Source: Exiguobacterium sp. KRL4 (GTDB taxonomy: Bacteria > Bacillota > Bacilli > Exiguobacteriales > Exiguobacteriaceae). From it: a stretch of 64,000 nucleotides of DNA. Location: assembly GCF_001870785.1 (NCBI RefSeq), contig NZ_MOLV01000011.1:51001-115000 (forward strand). The letters run 5' to 3'. The notes under the pieces are model-generated. The model did not search any database, had not been told where the DNA came from, and saw nothing but the letters and a program-made list of their open reading frames with translations. How positions within the stretch are numbered: position 1 is the first letter of the stretch; every line of letters starts with the position of its first letter. This document shows, one piece after another, positions 32,283-41,981 of this stretch. Position numbers and translations under genes: made by a program.

Positions 32283-33127
32283 TCCGTACAATCCTTTCGT
32301 TCCGCATACACGATACGGTCTTTACCGTTTATATCTTTTAAAATACCCGTTTCTACAGTTGGATAACGTTTTTTTAACATCATTTGCACTTCATTGCCTT
32401 GATTGTGTCCGATTTCAAACGCAATCAGTCGAAAATCGTCGCGTAAGACCCGGCTGCTGTCCTCAATCAATCGGCGATAAAATACTAAGCCATCTTTCCC
32501 TCCAAACAAGGCGAGGTGGGGCTCATGGTCAAACACGACATCACTGAGTAATTCATCTTCTTCAATATAAGGAGGATTCGAGACCAACACCCGGACTGAT
32601 CGGTCAGCAAGCGGTGCGAGTAAATCTCCTTCTAAAAAGGTGACCTCTCCGCCAAGTGCCTGTTGGTTTTCTTTTGCGACAGCGATGGCGTCCGCTGAAA
32701 TATCGACCGTCGTGACGGGTTGTCCGAGTTCAAGCGCAAGCGTCAGACAAATCGCTCCGCTTCCGGTCCCGATATCGACGATTTCCCCTGCTTGAAACGA
32801 TTCCCCTTGCAGGCGTCCCGTCACGAATTCAATCAATTCTTCCGTCTCCGGCCGCGGAATCAAAACAGCGGGGGAAACGCGGAAGTCGCGTCCGTAAAAC
32901 GGCTGGTATCCGATCAAATGCTGGACCGGGACACCATTTAAATGGGCCAGTAAATATTCGCTGAACAACAGGTCCTGTTCCGGCTGAAGTTCGTCCGACA
33001 AGCGGATCAACAATCCGGTCCGGTCGACCTGTAAAACGTGCATAAGTAACCATTCGGCACTCGAGGCCTCGCGTCCTGCCGTCACGAGCATCGTTTGTGC
33101 CTGATTGAGACGTTTTGCGATCCGCAT
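32279..33127 (-). CDS. prmC: Peptide chain release factor glutamine methyltransferase
   Basis: This 282-residue SAM-dependent enzyme methylates the glutamine of the GGQ motif of release factors. Motif I is VDIGTGSGAICLTLAL (about residue 115) and the catalytic tetrapeptide is NPPY (about 184). Its ATG shares a base with the prfA stop, so enzyme and substrate are translationally coupled. In B. subtilis, spoIIR lies between this region and ywlC; here it is missing. Confidence 0.94.
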   Translation of the reverse strand: MRIAKRLNQAQTMLVTAGREASSAEWLLMHVLQVDRTGLLIRLSDELQPEQDLLFSEYLLAHLNGVPVQHLIGYQPFYGRDFRVSPAVLIPRPETEELIEFVTGRLQGESFQAGEIVDIGTGSGAICLTLALELGQPVTTVDISADAIAVAKENQQALGGEVTFLEGDLLAPLADRSVRVLVSNPPYIEEDELLSDVVFDHEPHLALFGGKDGLVFYRRLIEDSSRVLRDDFRLIAFEIGHNQGNEVQMMLKKRYPTVETGILKDINGKDRIVYAERKDCTE

Positions 33128-34185
33128 CAGTTTGCCGCCTCCGATGCCCGCGCCTGGTACTCCATGACGAGCGTGTCGATGACTTCATCCATCTCGCCTT
33201 GCAGAATCCGGTCGAGCTTCTGGATCGTCAGACCGATCCGGTGATCCGTCACCCGGTTTTGCGCAAAGTTATACGTCCGGATCCGTTCCGAACGGTCGCC
33301 TGTTCCAACCGCCGATTTCCGTTTTTCGTCGTACTCGGCCTGTTGCTCGCGTTGAATCTTATCGTAGACGCGGGCCCGTAAGACCTTCATCGCTTTTTCT
33401 TTATTTTTGATTTGTGATTTTTCATCCTGACAGCTGGCGACGATTCCCGTCGGTACGTGCGTGACACGGACGGCGGACTGGGTTGTATTAACCGACTGTC
33501 CGCCCGGACCGCTTGACGTGAATGTATCGACGCGGACATCCTTGTCGTGAATCTCGACTTCGACGTCTTCTGCTTCCGGCAAGACAGCAACCGTTGCGGT
33601 CGAGGTATGAATCCGTCCGCCCGACTCGGTTGACGGGACACGCTGAACCCGGTGCGCCCCGTTCTCATACTTTAGCTTCGAATACGCACCCGTTCCTTTG
33701 ACGATAAAGATGATTTCCTTGTAGCCGCCAAGTTCCGTATAACTGGCGTCGATGATCTCAATCTTCCAGTTTTGTTTTTCCGCGAACTTCGAATACATCT
33801 TAAACAAGTCACCGGCAAACAACGCCGCTTCGTCTCCACCCGCTGCACCACGGATTTCGACGATGACGTTTTTATCATCGTTCGGATCTTTTGGTAACAG
33901 TAGTGCCTTCAGCTTCGTCTCGAGTTCCTTGATTTCCGGCTCGAGGATCGAAACCTCTTCTTTCGCGAGATCGCGCATCTCGGGGTCCGTCAGCATGTGA
34001 CGCGCCTCTTGGTACGCTTCCATCTTGTCGCGGTAGACCCGGTAGACTTCGACGGTCGGTGCCAGCTGTGATTGTTCTTTTGACACCTCACGCAATTGAT
34101 TTGTATCTTTAATGATGGCTGGGTCAGCCAACAGGTCATTTAATTTTTCATATCGATCTTCCAAAGCGCTCAATCGTTCTAACAT
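33127..34185 (-). CDS. prfA: Peptide chain release factor 1
   Basis: This 352-residue factor reads UAA and UAG. The codon-recognition tripeptide lies in [13 protein letters not shown] (P-S-T, about 185-187). The hydrolysis motif is [17 protein letters not shown] (GGQ about 228-230). It is the first gene of the prfA-prmC-ywlC-ywlE-rpiB-ywlG operon. AAGGATG precedes the ATG. Confidence 0.96.
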   Translation of the reverse strand: MLERLSALEDRYEKLNDLLADPAIIKDTNQLREVSKEQSQLAPTVEVYRVYRDKMEAYQEARHMLTDPEMRDLAKEEVSILEPEIKELETKLKALLLPKDPNDDKNVIVEIRGAAGGDEAALFAGDLFKMYSKFAEKQNWKIEIIDASYTELGGYKEIIFIVKGTGAYSKLKYENGAHRVQRVPSTESGGRIHTSTATVAVLPEAEDVEVEIHDKDVRVDTFTSSGPGGQSVNTTQSAVRVTHVPTGIVASCQDEKSQIKNKEKAMKVLRARVYDKIQREQQAEYDEKRKSAVGTGDRSERIRTYNFAQNRVTDHRIGLTIQKLDRILQGEMDEVIDTLVMEYQARASEAAN

Positions 34186-34308
34186 TATCGGTCATCCTTC
34201 CTGCTGGTTCTTCTGTCGTCAGTATAGCAAATATTTATGAGAACGTTGCGCAGAAGAACCGTTTCTTCTTCATTAAACTTACCTTGATATGAGCCTCATC
34301 CCCCTCTA

Positions 34309-34337
34309 TTGACTTACTAAAGGAAACTTCCTATAAT
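34309..34337 (+). promoter_or_regulatory. Sigma-A promoter of the GntR/ABC operon
   Basis: -35 TTGACT (34309-34314) and -10 TATAAT (34332-34337) are separated by 17 nt, a near-consensus promoter 42 bp before the GntR start codon. Confidence 0.85.
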
Positions 34338-34338
34338 T

Positions 34339-34363
34339 AGTGTACTAATTGAATTAATACACT
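34339..34363. promoter_or_regulatory. Palindromic operator of the GntR/ABC operon
   Basis: AGTGTACTAATT (34339-34350) faces AATTAATACACT (34352-34363) around a central G, with one mismatch. It starts two bases after the -10 element and covers the transcription start. That position suits repression by the GntR protein encoded directly downstream. Confidence 0.75.
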
Positions 34364-34378
34364 TAAGGAGGTAATTGA

Positions 34379-34747
34379 ATGTTTACGGTCGATCCCAAAA
34401 GTTCATTGCCGATCTATGAGCAGCTGGTCGCCCAAATCATCCGTGCGATTGCCCGTGGTCTGCTCCGGTCCGGCGAACAGATGCCGTCTGTCCGCGAACT
34501 CGCGAGTAACTTACTCGTCAATCCGAACACGGTCTCGCGCGCCTATCAGGAACTCGAGAGCTGCAACTTCATCGTCACGATGCGCGGCAAAGGATCCTTT
34601 ATCTCTGACCTACCGCTCGAACAGGTCAAACACGCAGCAATCCAGAGTCATATCGTGACACTGTGTACCGTCGCTGACGAACTATCGATATCAAACGACG
34701 ACCTGTATCAATTACTGATTCAGACAAGGGAGGATTTATCATGTTGA
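34379..34747 (+). CDS. GntR-family regulator, YtrA subfamily
   Basis: This 122-residue protein has an N-terminal winged helix (about residues 10-77; IYEQLVAQIIRAIARGLL, MPSVRELASNLLVNPNTVSRAYQELE) and only a short helical tail, as in the YtrA subfamily. These repressors control neighbouring ABC transporters and respond to cell-envelope stress or antibiotics in B. subtilis. It overlaps the ATPase gene by seven bases. AAGGAGG precedes the ATG. Confidence 0.88.
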   Translation: MFTVDPKSSLPIYEQLVAQIIRAIARGLLRSGEQMPSVRELASNLLVNPNTVSRAYQELESCNFIVTMRGKGSFISDLPLEQVKHAAIQSHIVTLCTVADELSISNDDLYQLLIQTREDLSC

Positions 34748-35607
34748 CCGTGTCTCACCTGACCAAACAGATTGATTCCAAGATGATTTATGAGAATGCA
34801 TCGTTTACATTACCCGCCGGAACGATCACGGCATTGATCGGACGCAATGGCGCCGGGAAGACGACGTTGCTCAAGACACTGGTCGGATCGCTCGAGCCGT
34901 CACGCGGGAAGGTCGAATGGAACCAGCAGTCGATCCACCATGTTCCGGCTACCCGGCAACATCTGTTTTTAGTTCCGGACTCCGTCAGTGTCTACCGTCA
35001 GATGACACTCGGCGAACTGATGGAATTTTATCAAGCCTTTTATCCGAACTTCGAACGGACCTATATCGAAAACTATTGCCGGTCGTCGAATCTAGATCGT
35101 GGACGTCGTGTGACGTCGCTCTCAAAAGGACAAGCACAACTGTTTTTACTTCAGCTGGCTTTTGCGACGAATGCTCCCGTCTTGTTGCTCGATGAGCCGA
35201 CGGACGGTCTCGACCGGATCAATAAACGGGATTACCTCAAACAACTGGTCGCCTTGCTCGCGGAACGCCAGACAGCCGTCTTGATCGCTTCGCATCAACT
35301 CGAGGAACTGGACTCACTCGCGGACCGAGTGATGACGATCGAACAACACCTCGTCAAAGAACCAAAATTACTGGAAGATGCGAAATCGAGTATGCAAAAG
35401 TGGCAACTCGCTTACGAAATCGTTCCTGAATTCCAACATAATGATGTCCATGTCTTATCGCAAACAGGACGGGTCGTCACACTGATTGTCCGCTCGGAAG
35501 CAGGCGCCCAGTATGTCGAACAAACGTACCCCTTACTTAAAGACATGTTACCGGTTCAAATGGAAGATTATTTTTTAGGCACGTTCGGAGGCGATCATCA
35601 TGTATAA
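34741..35607 (+). CDS. ABC transporter ATP-binding protein (YtrB-like)
   Basis: This 288-residue ATPase has Walker A GRNGAGKTTLL (about residues 34-44), signature TSLSKGQAQL (a variant of LSGGQ), Walker B VLLLDEPTDGLD and the H-loop SHQLEE. A C-terminal domain of about 70 residues follows. It pairs with the ABC-2-type permease downstream, whose ORF overlaps it by eight bases. Substrate unknown. Confidence 0.88.
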   Translation: MLTVSHLTKQIDSKMIYENASFTLPAGTITALIGRNGAGKTTLLKTLVGSLEPSRGKVEWNQQSIHHVPATRQHLFLVPDSVSVYRQMTLGELMEFYQAFYPNFERTYIENYCRSSNLDRGRRVTSLSKGQAQLFLLQLAFATNAPVLLLDEPTDGLDRINKRDYLKQLVALLAERQTAVLIASHQLEELDSLADRVMTIEQHLVKEPKLLEDAKSSMQKWQLAYEIVPEFQHNDVHVLSQTGRVVTLIVRSEAGAQYVEQTYPLLKDMLPVQMEDYFLGTFGGDHHV

Positions 35608-36562
35608 ACAGTTGATTCGGTATCATATCAAACAAGGCATCTGGCCACTCGCTTCATTTTTCCTGCTCGCCGTCTTCAGTTACGCGTTCGGCAGCTATAC
35701 GGTCATCGATAACTTCGATACGTATGGCGGAGCTGAGGCAAAAATCATCCAGTCCGTCCTCGTCAGCCCAAGCTTTGCCGGATTCGGTGCGATTTTGATC
35801 GCCGTCTTCGCAATCCTGATGCTCGGACAAGAACGTGGCAGTGGCCGGAGCTTGATGCTCCACGCCTTGCCTTTTAAGAAAAGAAACCTCTACTGGGTCA
35901 AATGGGGACTTGGTGTCGTTGTCTTATTGGTTCTTCCATTGCTTGGTTTTTTCGTCAGTTGGCTCATTTTACAAGGTCTCGGCGGTATCCATCCGTTTGA
36001 TTATGTGACGTTAGCTGATCTGGCTTTCGACTTCATGTCGTACTTCTTGTTTGATCTCGTCGTCTTCAGCATCTTTTTGTTGGCAGGAACGATTGCCGGC
36101 GATGTCATCGGACAATTGTTGCTCGGACTCTTTTTCCTGTTCTTGAACTACCTAACGTTTTTCGCCATCATGGCGGTCATGACGCTTGGGCTAGGGCAGA
36201 CTGAAGAAGGTGCTTCCTTGTTTGATGTCTTGATGACGATCGCTTCACCGTTCACGTTGTTGTTCCAAGGTGAGCAACTAACGGGTGCCCTCTTGTTTCA
36301 TGCCGTGTTACTTGTGATTTTAGTCAGCTTCGGCAGTCTCTTGTATGTACGGAGCGAAAATGAACGGCTTGGTCGTTTCACCGTCTTCCCGAAGATCCAT
36401 CCGTTCCTGATCATCGTGTTCTCCGTCTATACGACGATTTTACTCGCTGCCGTCATCGGCATCATCTCGTCTGAAAATCAATTTCTATACTGGCTTGCCG
36501 TCGCGATTCTTGCTTGGCCGGCATTCAGCTCCTACCGCCGGATGATTGGGTGGAAACGTTGA
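35600..36562 (+). CDS. ABC-2-type transporter permease
   Basis: This 320-residue membrane protein has six to seven hydrophobic segments (about residues 15-33, 57-77, 101-125, 143-166, 171-195, 228-246, 268-290 and a final one). The stretch EDRG-like GQERGSGRSLMLHALPFKKRNLYW after helix 2 is the coupling region of ABC-2 permeases. It is the third gene of the YtrA-type operon. A drug-, peptide- or lipid-efflux role is likely but not shown. Confidence 0.8.
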   Translation: MYKQLIRYHIKQGIWPLASFFLLAVFSYAFGSYTVIDNFDTYGGAEAKIIQSVLVSPSFAGFGAILIAVFAILMLGQERGSGRSLMLHALPFKKRNLYWVKWGLGVVVLLVLPLLGFFVSWLILQGLGGIHPFDYVTLADLAFDFMSYFLFDLVVFSIFLLAGTIAGDVIGQLLLGLFFLFLNYLTFFAIMAVMTLGLGQTEEGASLFDVLMTIASPFTLLFQGEQLTGALLFHAVLLVILVSFGSLLYVRSENERLGRFTVFPKIHPFLIIVFSVYTTILLAAVIGIISSENQFLYWLAVAILAWPAFSSYRRMIGWKR

Positions 36563-36608
36563 TTCCGTGCTACACTATGCCCAAACTCTTGGATAAAGGA
36601 CGGAATGT

Positions 36609-37319
36609 ATGATGCCAAAATATCTACACATCTATCACCAACTCGTCAGCCGGATTCAAGACGGCACGTTACCTGCCGACACAAAACTGCCGTCTGAAAC
36701 GGAGTTGATGCAGGAATTCGAAGCCAGTCGCGGGACAGTCCGAAAGGCCATCGATGCTCTGCAAGAAAAAGGTTTTGTCCGCAAACACCAAGGCAAAGGG
36801 GTGTTCGTCCTTAGTCAAGACGCGATCGCCTTTCAGTTCAACGGCATCGTCAGCTTTTCTGAAGCCCACCGTCAAATGGGACAACATGACGTCAAAACCG
36901 ATGTCATCTCCTGTACGACGATCGAAGCGAACGCTGAACTGGCCTACCAGTTTCATGTCGCACCCGGGACACCTCTGACAGAAGTCAAACGCGTCCGGAC
37001 GATTGACGGAGAGCGGGTCATCTACGACATCAACCTGTTCGTGACGTCACTTGTTCCCGGTCTGACCACAGACATTGCCGGCGGATCGATTTACGCTTAC
37101 ATCGAACAGACGTTAGGCCGGCAAATCAGTTATGCGAAACGGAAAATCGAGGCGCAACCGGCAACGATCGATGATCAACAGCACCTCGATCTTGAAGGGA
37201 CGACGCATGTCATCGTCATCACGAACGATACGTATTATTACGAAGGGCAACATTTCGAGAGGACGCAGTCGCGTCACCGGCTTGATAAATTCCAATTCAC
37301 CGACATCGCGCGGCGTTGA
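36609..37319 (+). CDS. treR: Trehalose operon repressor TreR (GntR/HutC family)
   Basis: This 236-residue regulator has an N-terminal winged helix (PKYLHIYHQLVSRIQDGTL, KLPSETELMQEFEASRGTVRKAIDALQEKGFV) and a C-terminal UTRA effector domain from about residue 90 (FQFNGIVSFSEAHRQMGQ). The effector in B. subtilis is trehalose 6-phosphate. TreR identity is supported by treP-treC 3.2 kb downstream, but a c-di-GMP gene intervenes. Two adjacent ATG codons (36609, 36612) are possible starts. A strong terminator follows. Confidence 0.85.
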   Translation: MMPKYLHIYHQLVSRIQDGTLPADTKLPSETELMQEFEASRGTVRKAIDALQEKGFVRKHQGKGVFVLSQDAIAFQFNGIVSFSEAHRQMGQHDVKTDVISCTTIEANAELAYQFHVAPGTPLTEVKRVRTIDGERVIYDINLFVTSLVPGLTTDIAGGSIYAYIEQTLGRQISYAKRKIEAQPATIDDQQHLDLEGTTHVIVITNDTYYYEGQHFERTQSRHRLDKFQFTDIARR

Positions 37320-37349
37320 TGGCTCAAACTGTAAGATTATCCTTAGATG

Positions 37350-37389
37350 AAAAGGGGAGAACGGAACTCGAATTCCGTTCTCCCCTTTT
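37350..37389 (+). terminator. Terminator after treR
   Basis: AAAAGGGGAGAACGGAA (37350-37366) pairs perfectly over 17 bp with 37373-37389 and ends in a T-run. It separates treR from the PAS-EAL gene. Confidence 0.9.
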
Positions 37390-37491
37390 TTTAAAAACGA
37401 ATCGTTCATTCTCCCATTTCGATGTTATATTATAAAAATACGAACCAATTTTTAGGTTTATTTTGATATTTTTTAACTGGAGGTTTTGCTG

Positions 37492-40278
37492 TTGCCATTG
37501 AAGAAAGGACTACACGCCCTACTAAAACGTGGTCAGGATGTATCCGTCATTGATGAACATTTTGTGGAAAACCATCCAGATGCGATTTATACCCTTGATG
37601 TATTAGGACGTGTCACGCGTCTAAACGATAAAACGTCCCTGTTACTGGGCTATACGAGACAGGTTTTAACGAACCATTTTAAACACTTTGTCCATCCGGA
37701 CGATCAAGATAGTACGGTGTACCATTTCCAACAGGTCATGCAAGGAAAAAGCGAAACGTATACAGCACGGATCCGGCATTCGAAAGGACAGTATCTGGAG
37801 CTGATGATCGTCAACATTCCGATTTTTGCAAACGGATTGATTGTTGGTGCTTATGGAATTGCTAGGGATTTAACGACGAGCCGATTGATGAAACAACAGA
37901 TGGATGCGATCCAGTTTGATCAACAGTTGGTCGAGACGTTACCTGGAATCGCCCTCGCCACCTTCAGCGAAGAAGGGCAATTGGTCCGCTCGTCCGAGTC
38001 CTTCGCCGAACTATTTGGATTGCATCCGGAGCAGCTCAAAACATTGTCGAACCAAGACTTGTTACAGCGGATTCATCCTGCCGACCAGCAGGAGTTCCGT
38101 GAGTATCTGGATTTGTTGAAAACCAATCGCTGCTTGTCGTCACTGGATATCGAAACCCGTCTGCTTCATTCACAGTATGGTTATCAGGATGTTTTTTGCC
38201 GCTGCGCTTTCCACCAAGCGGAACATCATCCTCAGGCGGAGTTGACATATGTCCTCTATAACTTGTCCGATCATAAATCGTTGGACAAGCAACTTCATGC
38301 GGAAAAAGAAAAATTTTTGACGTTCCAACAAGTTTCGACGAGTGCCATCTATCGTTATGACATCACACAACACAAAATTGATTTTCATACCCGGGGATTT
38401 GAAAACATCTTCGACGGGTTACTGCACCGACACGAACAAGTGGATGGCATCTGGGAAAACGGATTGATTCTGGCGGAAGACCGATCGAAAGTCGAAGCGA
38501 GTTACCAACGGATCCTTGCTCATCATGAAACGGAAGTCTCTTACCGCATTCAGCATGATGGTGCGATTCACTGGATTTTGGAAAATCGGACACCGATCAG
38601 CAATCCGAGTGGTGCGGTATTTGCCTTTCAAAGTGTCATCCAAGACATCACTCAGTTAAAACAACAAGAAGAAAAAATCTTTCAGCTCGCGATGCACGAC
38701 CGGGTGACCGGACTGCCGAACCGTACCCTCGTCCTCGAGCAGATGACGCAATGGATCGCGACGTATCCGACATTCAGTGTCCTGACGGTCAGCTATAACA
38801 CCCTCCAGGACATCAACCATGATTTCGGATATTCGATCGGTGATAAGTGGTTGTCGAAAACAGCGACACAATTGTTATATCATCTACCGACCGCTTCTTA
38901 CTTCGGTCATCTCTATGGTGATGAGTACATCATCCTCTTTCCGAACGTCGTCGCGGAATGTTCCATCAACAAGATTTGTGAGCAGTTACTCGAACTATCC
39001 AAACAAAAAATCATCATCGATTCGTACGAATGGTATCCGTCGATCGCTATCGGCGTCAGCCGCTTCCCGGAAGATGCCGATTCAGCGGAGGAACTCGTCA
39101 AGGCAGCGAGCATCGCGCTCGGACGGGCACGGGCAAATGACTACAGTGTCTATTCGTCGACCTTCAATATCGAGACATATCGCCGCCATCAGCTTCAGAA
39201 AAGTATTCGGACCTCGATTCGACGAAACGAGCTGTTTCTCGAGTACCAACCAAAGGTCAACGCCTGGTCCGGGACGATCATCGGTGCGGAAGCATTGATC
39301 CGCTGGCAGCATCCCGTATGGGGCCGGATTCCGCCCAACGACTTTATCTCGCTATCAGAAGAAAGCGAAATGCATATCTTGATTGCCGACTGGGTGCTCG
39401 AGGAAACGTGCCGGAACATCAATCAATGGATTTTGACCGGTCTGCCGATTGTCCCGATTTCGATCAATGTCTCACCGAAACGATTGATTCACGGAAACTT
39501 CGCCGAGACTTGCCAGGAAACGCTTAATCGGTTTGGGGTTTCCCCGAGCATGCTCGAAATCGAGATTCTCGAAACCGATGTCTTGTTCGACAACAGTAAA
39601 ATCCATCAATCGCTTCAGACACTCAGTCAGATGGGCATCAAAATTGCTTTGGATGATTTCGGAAAAGGGTATTCATCGATTTCTTATCTGCAACAATACC
39701 CGATTGATACGATCAAAATCGATCGTCAGTTCGCAACGACGCTCATTCAAGACAAGAAAACCCAGTCCGTCGTCCGCAGTATCCTCTTCATGGCAAAGGA
39801 ATTCGGGATGGATGTCGTCGCAGAAGGTGTCGAAACGATGGAACAACTGCACTTCCTCCGGCAGTTACAATGCACGACGATCCAAGGTTACTTGTTCAGT
39901 AAACCGTTACCGAAAGCCGATTTCGAACGGACGATGCAAGCACGGCAAATCCGTGCGACGGAGGCGATGACGATCGCCACGAACAATCGGACGATCGATG
40001 CGTCCATCACGATCCAACGCTTAAACGGACAAGACATCACCGTAGGCCGGACGGACATCTCCGTCTCGAAAGGAACGATGCACAGTGTCTTCTTTTATTC
40101 GACGTTGCACCTTCCCGTCCACGAAGGCATTGAACTCGTTTTAATTTTAAACCAACAGCCGATTCCGGTCCGACCGATTCAAACGGTTGAACTTGATAAC
40201 GGCTTGATGGAGTACGAATGCCAGTATCTCGATTTGACCCAATCCCACCTTGTCTTTCAAGCACTGCAGTCCTCTTAA
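37492..40278 (+). CDS. PAS3-GGDEF-EAL-PilZ-like c-di-GMP phosphodiesterase
   Basis: This 928-residue paralogue of the 5364 gene shares the opening FVENHPDAIYTLD, the domain order and the C-terminal beta-rich region, with one extra PAS domain (about 270-395). The GGDEF signature reads YGDEY, so cyclase activity is doubtful. The EAL domain is complete: EALIRW near residue 599, NVS, EILET, LDDFGKGYSS, KID, EGVET and QGYLF. A working phosphodiesterase is likely. TTG at 37492 is chosen as start because GGAGG lies eight bases upstream and the paralogue also starts MP; a TTG at 37486 is too close. Confidence 0.9.
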   Translation: MPLKKGLHALLKRGQDVSVIDEHFVENHPDAIYTLDVLGRVTRLNDKTSLLLGYTRQVLTNHFKHFVHPDDQDSTVYHFQQVMQGKSETYTARIRHSKGQYLELMIVNIPIFANGLIVGAYGIARDLTTSRLMKQQMDAIQFDQQLVETLPGIALATFSEEGQLVRSSESFAELFGLHPEQLKTLSNQDLLQRIHPADQQEFREYLDLLKTNRCLSSLDIETRLLHSQYGYQDVFCRCAFHQAEHHPQAELTYVLYNLSDHKSLDKQLHAEKEKFLTFQQVSTSAIYRYDITQHKIDFHTRGFENIFDGLLHRHEQVDGIWENGLILAEDRSKVEASYQRILAHHETEVSYRIQHDGAIHWILENRTPISNPSGAVFAFQSVIQDITQLKQQEEKIFQLAMHDRVTGLPNRTLVLEQMTQWIATYPTFSVLTVSYNTLQDINHDFGYSIGDKWLSKTATQLLYHLPTASYFGHLYGDEYIILFPNVVAECSINKICEQLLELSKQKIIIDSYEWYPSIAIGVSRFPEDADSAEELVKAASIALGRARANDYSVYSSTFNIETYRRHQLQKSIRTSIRRNELFLEYQPKVNAWSGTIIGAEALIRWQHPVWGRIPPNDFISLSEESEMHILIADWVLEETCRNINQWILTGLPIVPISINVSPKRLIHGNFAETCQETLNRFGVSPSMLEIEILETDVLFDNSKIHQSLQTLSQMGIKIALDDFGKGYSSISYLQQYPIDTIKIDRQFATTLIQDKKTQSVVRSILFMAKEFGMDVVAEGVETMEQLHFLRQLQCTTIQGYLFSKPLPKADFERTMQARQIRATEAMTIATNNRTIDASITIQRLNGQDITVGRTDISVSKGTMHSVFFYSTLHLPVHEGIELVLILNQQPIPVRPIQTVELDNGLMEYECQYLDLTQSHLVFQALQSS

Positions 40279-40299
40279 TCGTTCACTCATTTCATTCCT

Positions 40300-40341
40300 A
40301 AAAAGCCGTTGTTTCGATGTGAATCGGAAGAACGGCTTTTT
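40300..40341 (+). terminator. Terminator after the PAS-EAL gene
   Basis: AAAAAGCCGTT (40300-40310) pairs with AACGGCTTTTT (40331-40341). Confidence 0.85.
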
Positions 40342-40395
40342 CTAGCGAACAACTGATTTACGATCCTTTCCAACCTTCATTTCGAACCCGAATAA

Positions 40396-40437
40396 ACTTA
40401 TCTATATAAGTGATTGACTTAACTTATATAGATAAGT
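40396..40437. promoter_or_regulatory. Twin palindromic operators flanking the tre promoter
   Basis: ACTTATCTATATAAGT (40396-40411) and ACTTATATAGATAAGT (40422-40437) are each near-perfect 16-bp palindromes and reverse complements of one another. They lie on either side of the -35 element TTGACT (40414-40419), and the second fills the spacer to the -10 TAAGAT (40438-40443). TreR dimers bound to both would block the promoter. TreR operators in B. subtilis are also AT-rich palindromes. Confidence 0.75.
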
Positions 40438-40443
40438 TAAGAT
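40414..40443 (+). promoter_or_regulatory. Promoter of treP-treC
   Basis: -35 TTGACT (40414-40419) and -10 TAAGAT (40438-40443) with an 18-nt spacer lie between and over the two operators. Confidence 0.65.
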
Positions 40444-40458
40444 AAATGGGCGCAGATA

Positions 40459-40472
40459 AGAAAACGTTTTCA
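40459..40472 (+). promoter_or_regulatory. Catabolite-response element (cre) candidate
   Basis: AGAAAACGTTTTCA matches the CcpA consensus TGWAANCGNTNWCA except at the first base. It lies about 16 bp after the -10 element, where CcpA acts as a roadblock. Glucose repression of trehalose use is expected from this. Confidence 0.7.
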
Positions 40473-40515
40473 TTTCAAAGGATGTCTTCAGTTCAATCCA
40501 AAAGGAGAATGTGAG

Positions 40516-41955
40516 ATGAAACCCAACTACCGGCACATCGCAGAACAAATCATCGAACGGATCGGCGGCAAAGACAATGTCGAACAAGCCGCTCATTGTG
40601 TCACCCGCCTTCGCTTAACACTTAAAGATCAAAGCCTCGTCGAGCAGGAGGCATTACTCGAAGTCCCGCTCGTCAAAGGTGCCTTCCTGAACGCAGGTGT
40701 CTATCAAATCGTCATCGGAGCCGGTGACGTCGACCGTGTCTATGCTGAATTCATTCAATTGACAGGTTTGCAGGCCACGACAATCGCCGATGTCAAATCG
40801 TCGGGTGCGTCAAAAATGAATCCGTTCCAAAAACTGATCAAAGTCTTTTCTGATGTCTTCATGCCGATCATTCCTGCCATCATCGTTGCCGGACTCTTAA
40901 TGGGGATCAACAATTTGTTCGGCATCGAGTTCGGCGGCAAGACGATGATTGAACGGTATCCGAACCTCCAAGGGTTATGGGATTTGATCAACATGATGGC
41001 GAATACCGCCTTCGTCTTCTTGCCGGCACTTGTCGGTTGGTCCGCCACGAAACGATTTGGCGGCAGTGAAATCCTGGGGATCGTCATGGGGTTGATGCTT
41101 GTTCACCCGGATCTCTTGAACGCTTGGAATTACGGACAAAGTGCTTTAAAAGGTGACATTCCGACCTTTAATATCCTTGGTTTATTTGAAATCGAAAAAG
41201 TAGGCTACCAAGGACAGATTTTACCCGTCCTCGCAGCCGCTTACGTCTTAAGTACGATTGAACGTTGGTTAAAAGACAGGGTACCAAATGCGATCCAGCT
41301 CCTCGTCGTCCCGATTACGACGATCACGTTGACCGGGTTCCTCGCCCTTGCCGTCATCGGTCCCGTCACCCGTCAAATCGGTGACTGGATCACGATCGGT
41401 GTCGTCAATACGTTTGAAGCCGTTCCGTTGCTCGGCGCTCTATTGTTTGGTGCCCTCTATGCCCCACTCGTCATCACCGGGATGCATCATATGTTCATCG
41501 CCGTCGACTTACAGCTGATCGGACAAAGCGGCACGACCTTCATCTGGCCGATGATCGCGATTTCGAACATCGCCCAGGGTTCAGCGACACTTGCAATGCT
41601 GTTCCTTGCGAAAAATGCCAACGATAAGAATATGGCATCGACTTCAGCGATTTCTGCCTACTTCGGCATTACCGAACCCGCCATGTTCGGGGTCAATCTC
41701 CGGTTCAAGTATCCGTTTTATGCGGCACTTGTCGGATCCGCCATCGCATCGTCGTTCATCGCGGTCAGTGGTGTCTTGGCACCAGCGATTGGTGTTGGTG
41801 GTCTTCCCGCCTTCATCTCGATCGTCCCTGGCTCGATTCTTTCCTTCATCATCGGGATGGTAATCGCGGTCATCGTTCCGATCGTCTGTACGTTCCTGTT
41901 CCATTATGTCTCGACGAAACGCGCCCGAAAAGCAGCACTCAAAGACGCGGCTTAA
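40516..41955 (+). CDS. treP: Trehalose-specific PTS enzyme IIBC
   Basis: This 479-residue permease has an N-terminal EIIB domain with the phospho-cysteine in AAHCVTRLRL (about residue 28). A membrane EIIC domain (about 105-470, ten hydrophobic segments) contains GITEPAMFGVNLRF. There is no EIIA domain, so it relies on another EIIA such as the glucose one. It imports trehalose as trehalose 6-phosphate. AAAGGAG precedes the ATG, and treC begins 26 nt downstream. Confidence 0.92.
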   Translation: MKPNYRHIAEQIIERIGGKDNVEQAAHCVTRLRLTLKDQSLVEQEALLEVPLVKGAFLNAGVYQIVIGAGDVDRVYAEFIQLTGLQATTIADVKSSGASKMNPFQKLIKVFSDVFMPIIPAIIVAGLLMGINNLFGIEFGGKTMIERYPNLQGLWDLINMMANTAFVFLPALVGWSATKRFGGSEILGIVMGLMLVHPDLLNAWNYGQSALKGDIPTFNILGLFEIEKVGYQGQILPVLAAAYVLSTIERWLKDRVPNAIQLLVVPITTITLTGFLALAVIGPVTRQIGDWITIGVVNTFEAVPLLGALLFGALYAPLVITGMHHMFIAVDLQLIGQSGTTFIWPMIAISNIAQGSATLAMLFLAKNANDKNMASTSAISAYFGITEPAMFGVNLRFKYPFYAALVGSAIASSFIAVSGVLAPAIGVGGLPAFISIVPGSILSFIIGMVIAVIVPIVCTFLFHYVSTKRARKAALKDAA

Positions 41956-41981
41956 CCGTTTTTAGAAAGGTGTGACCTGGC

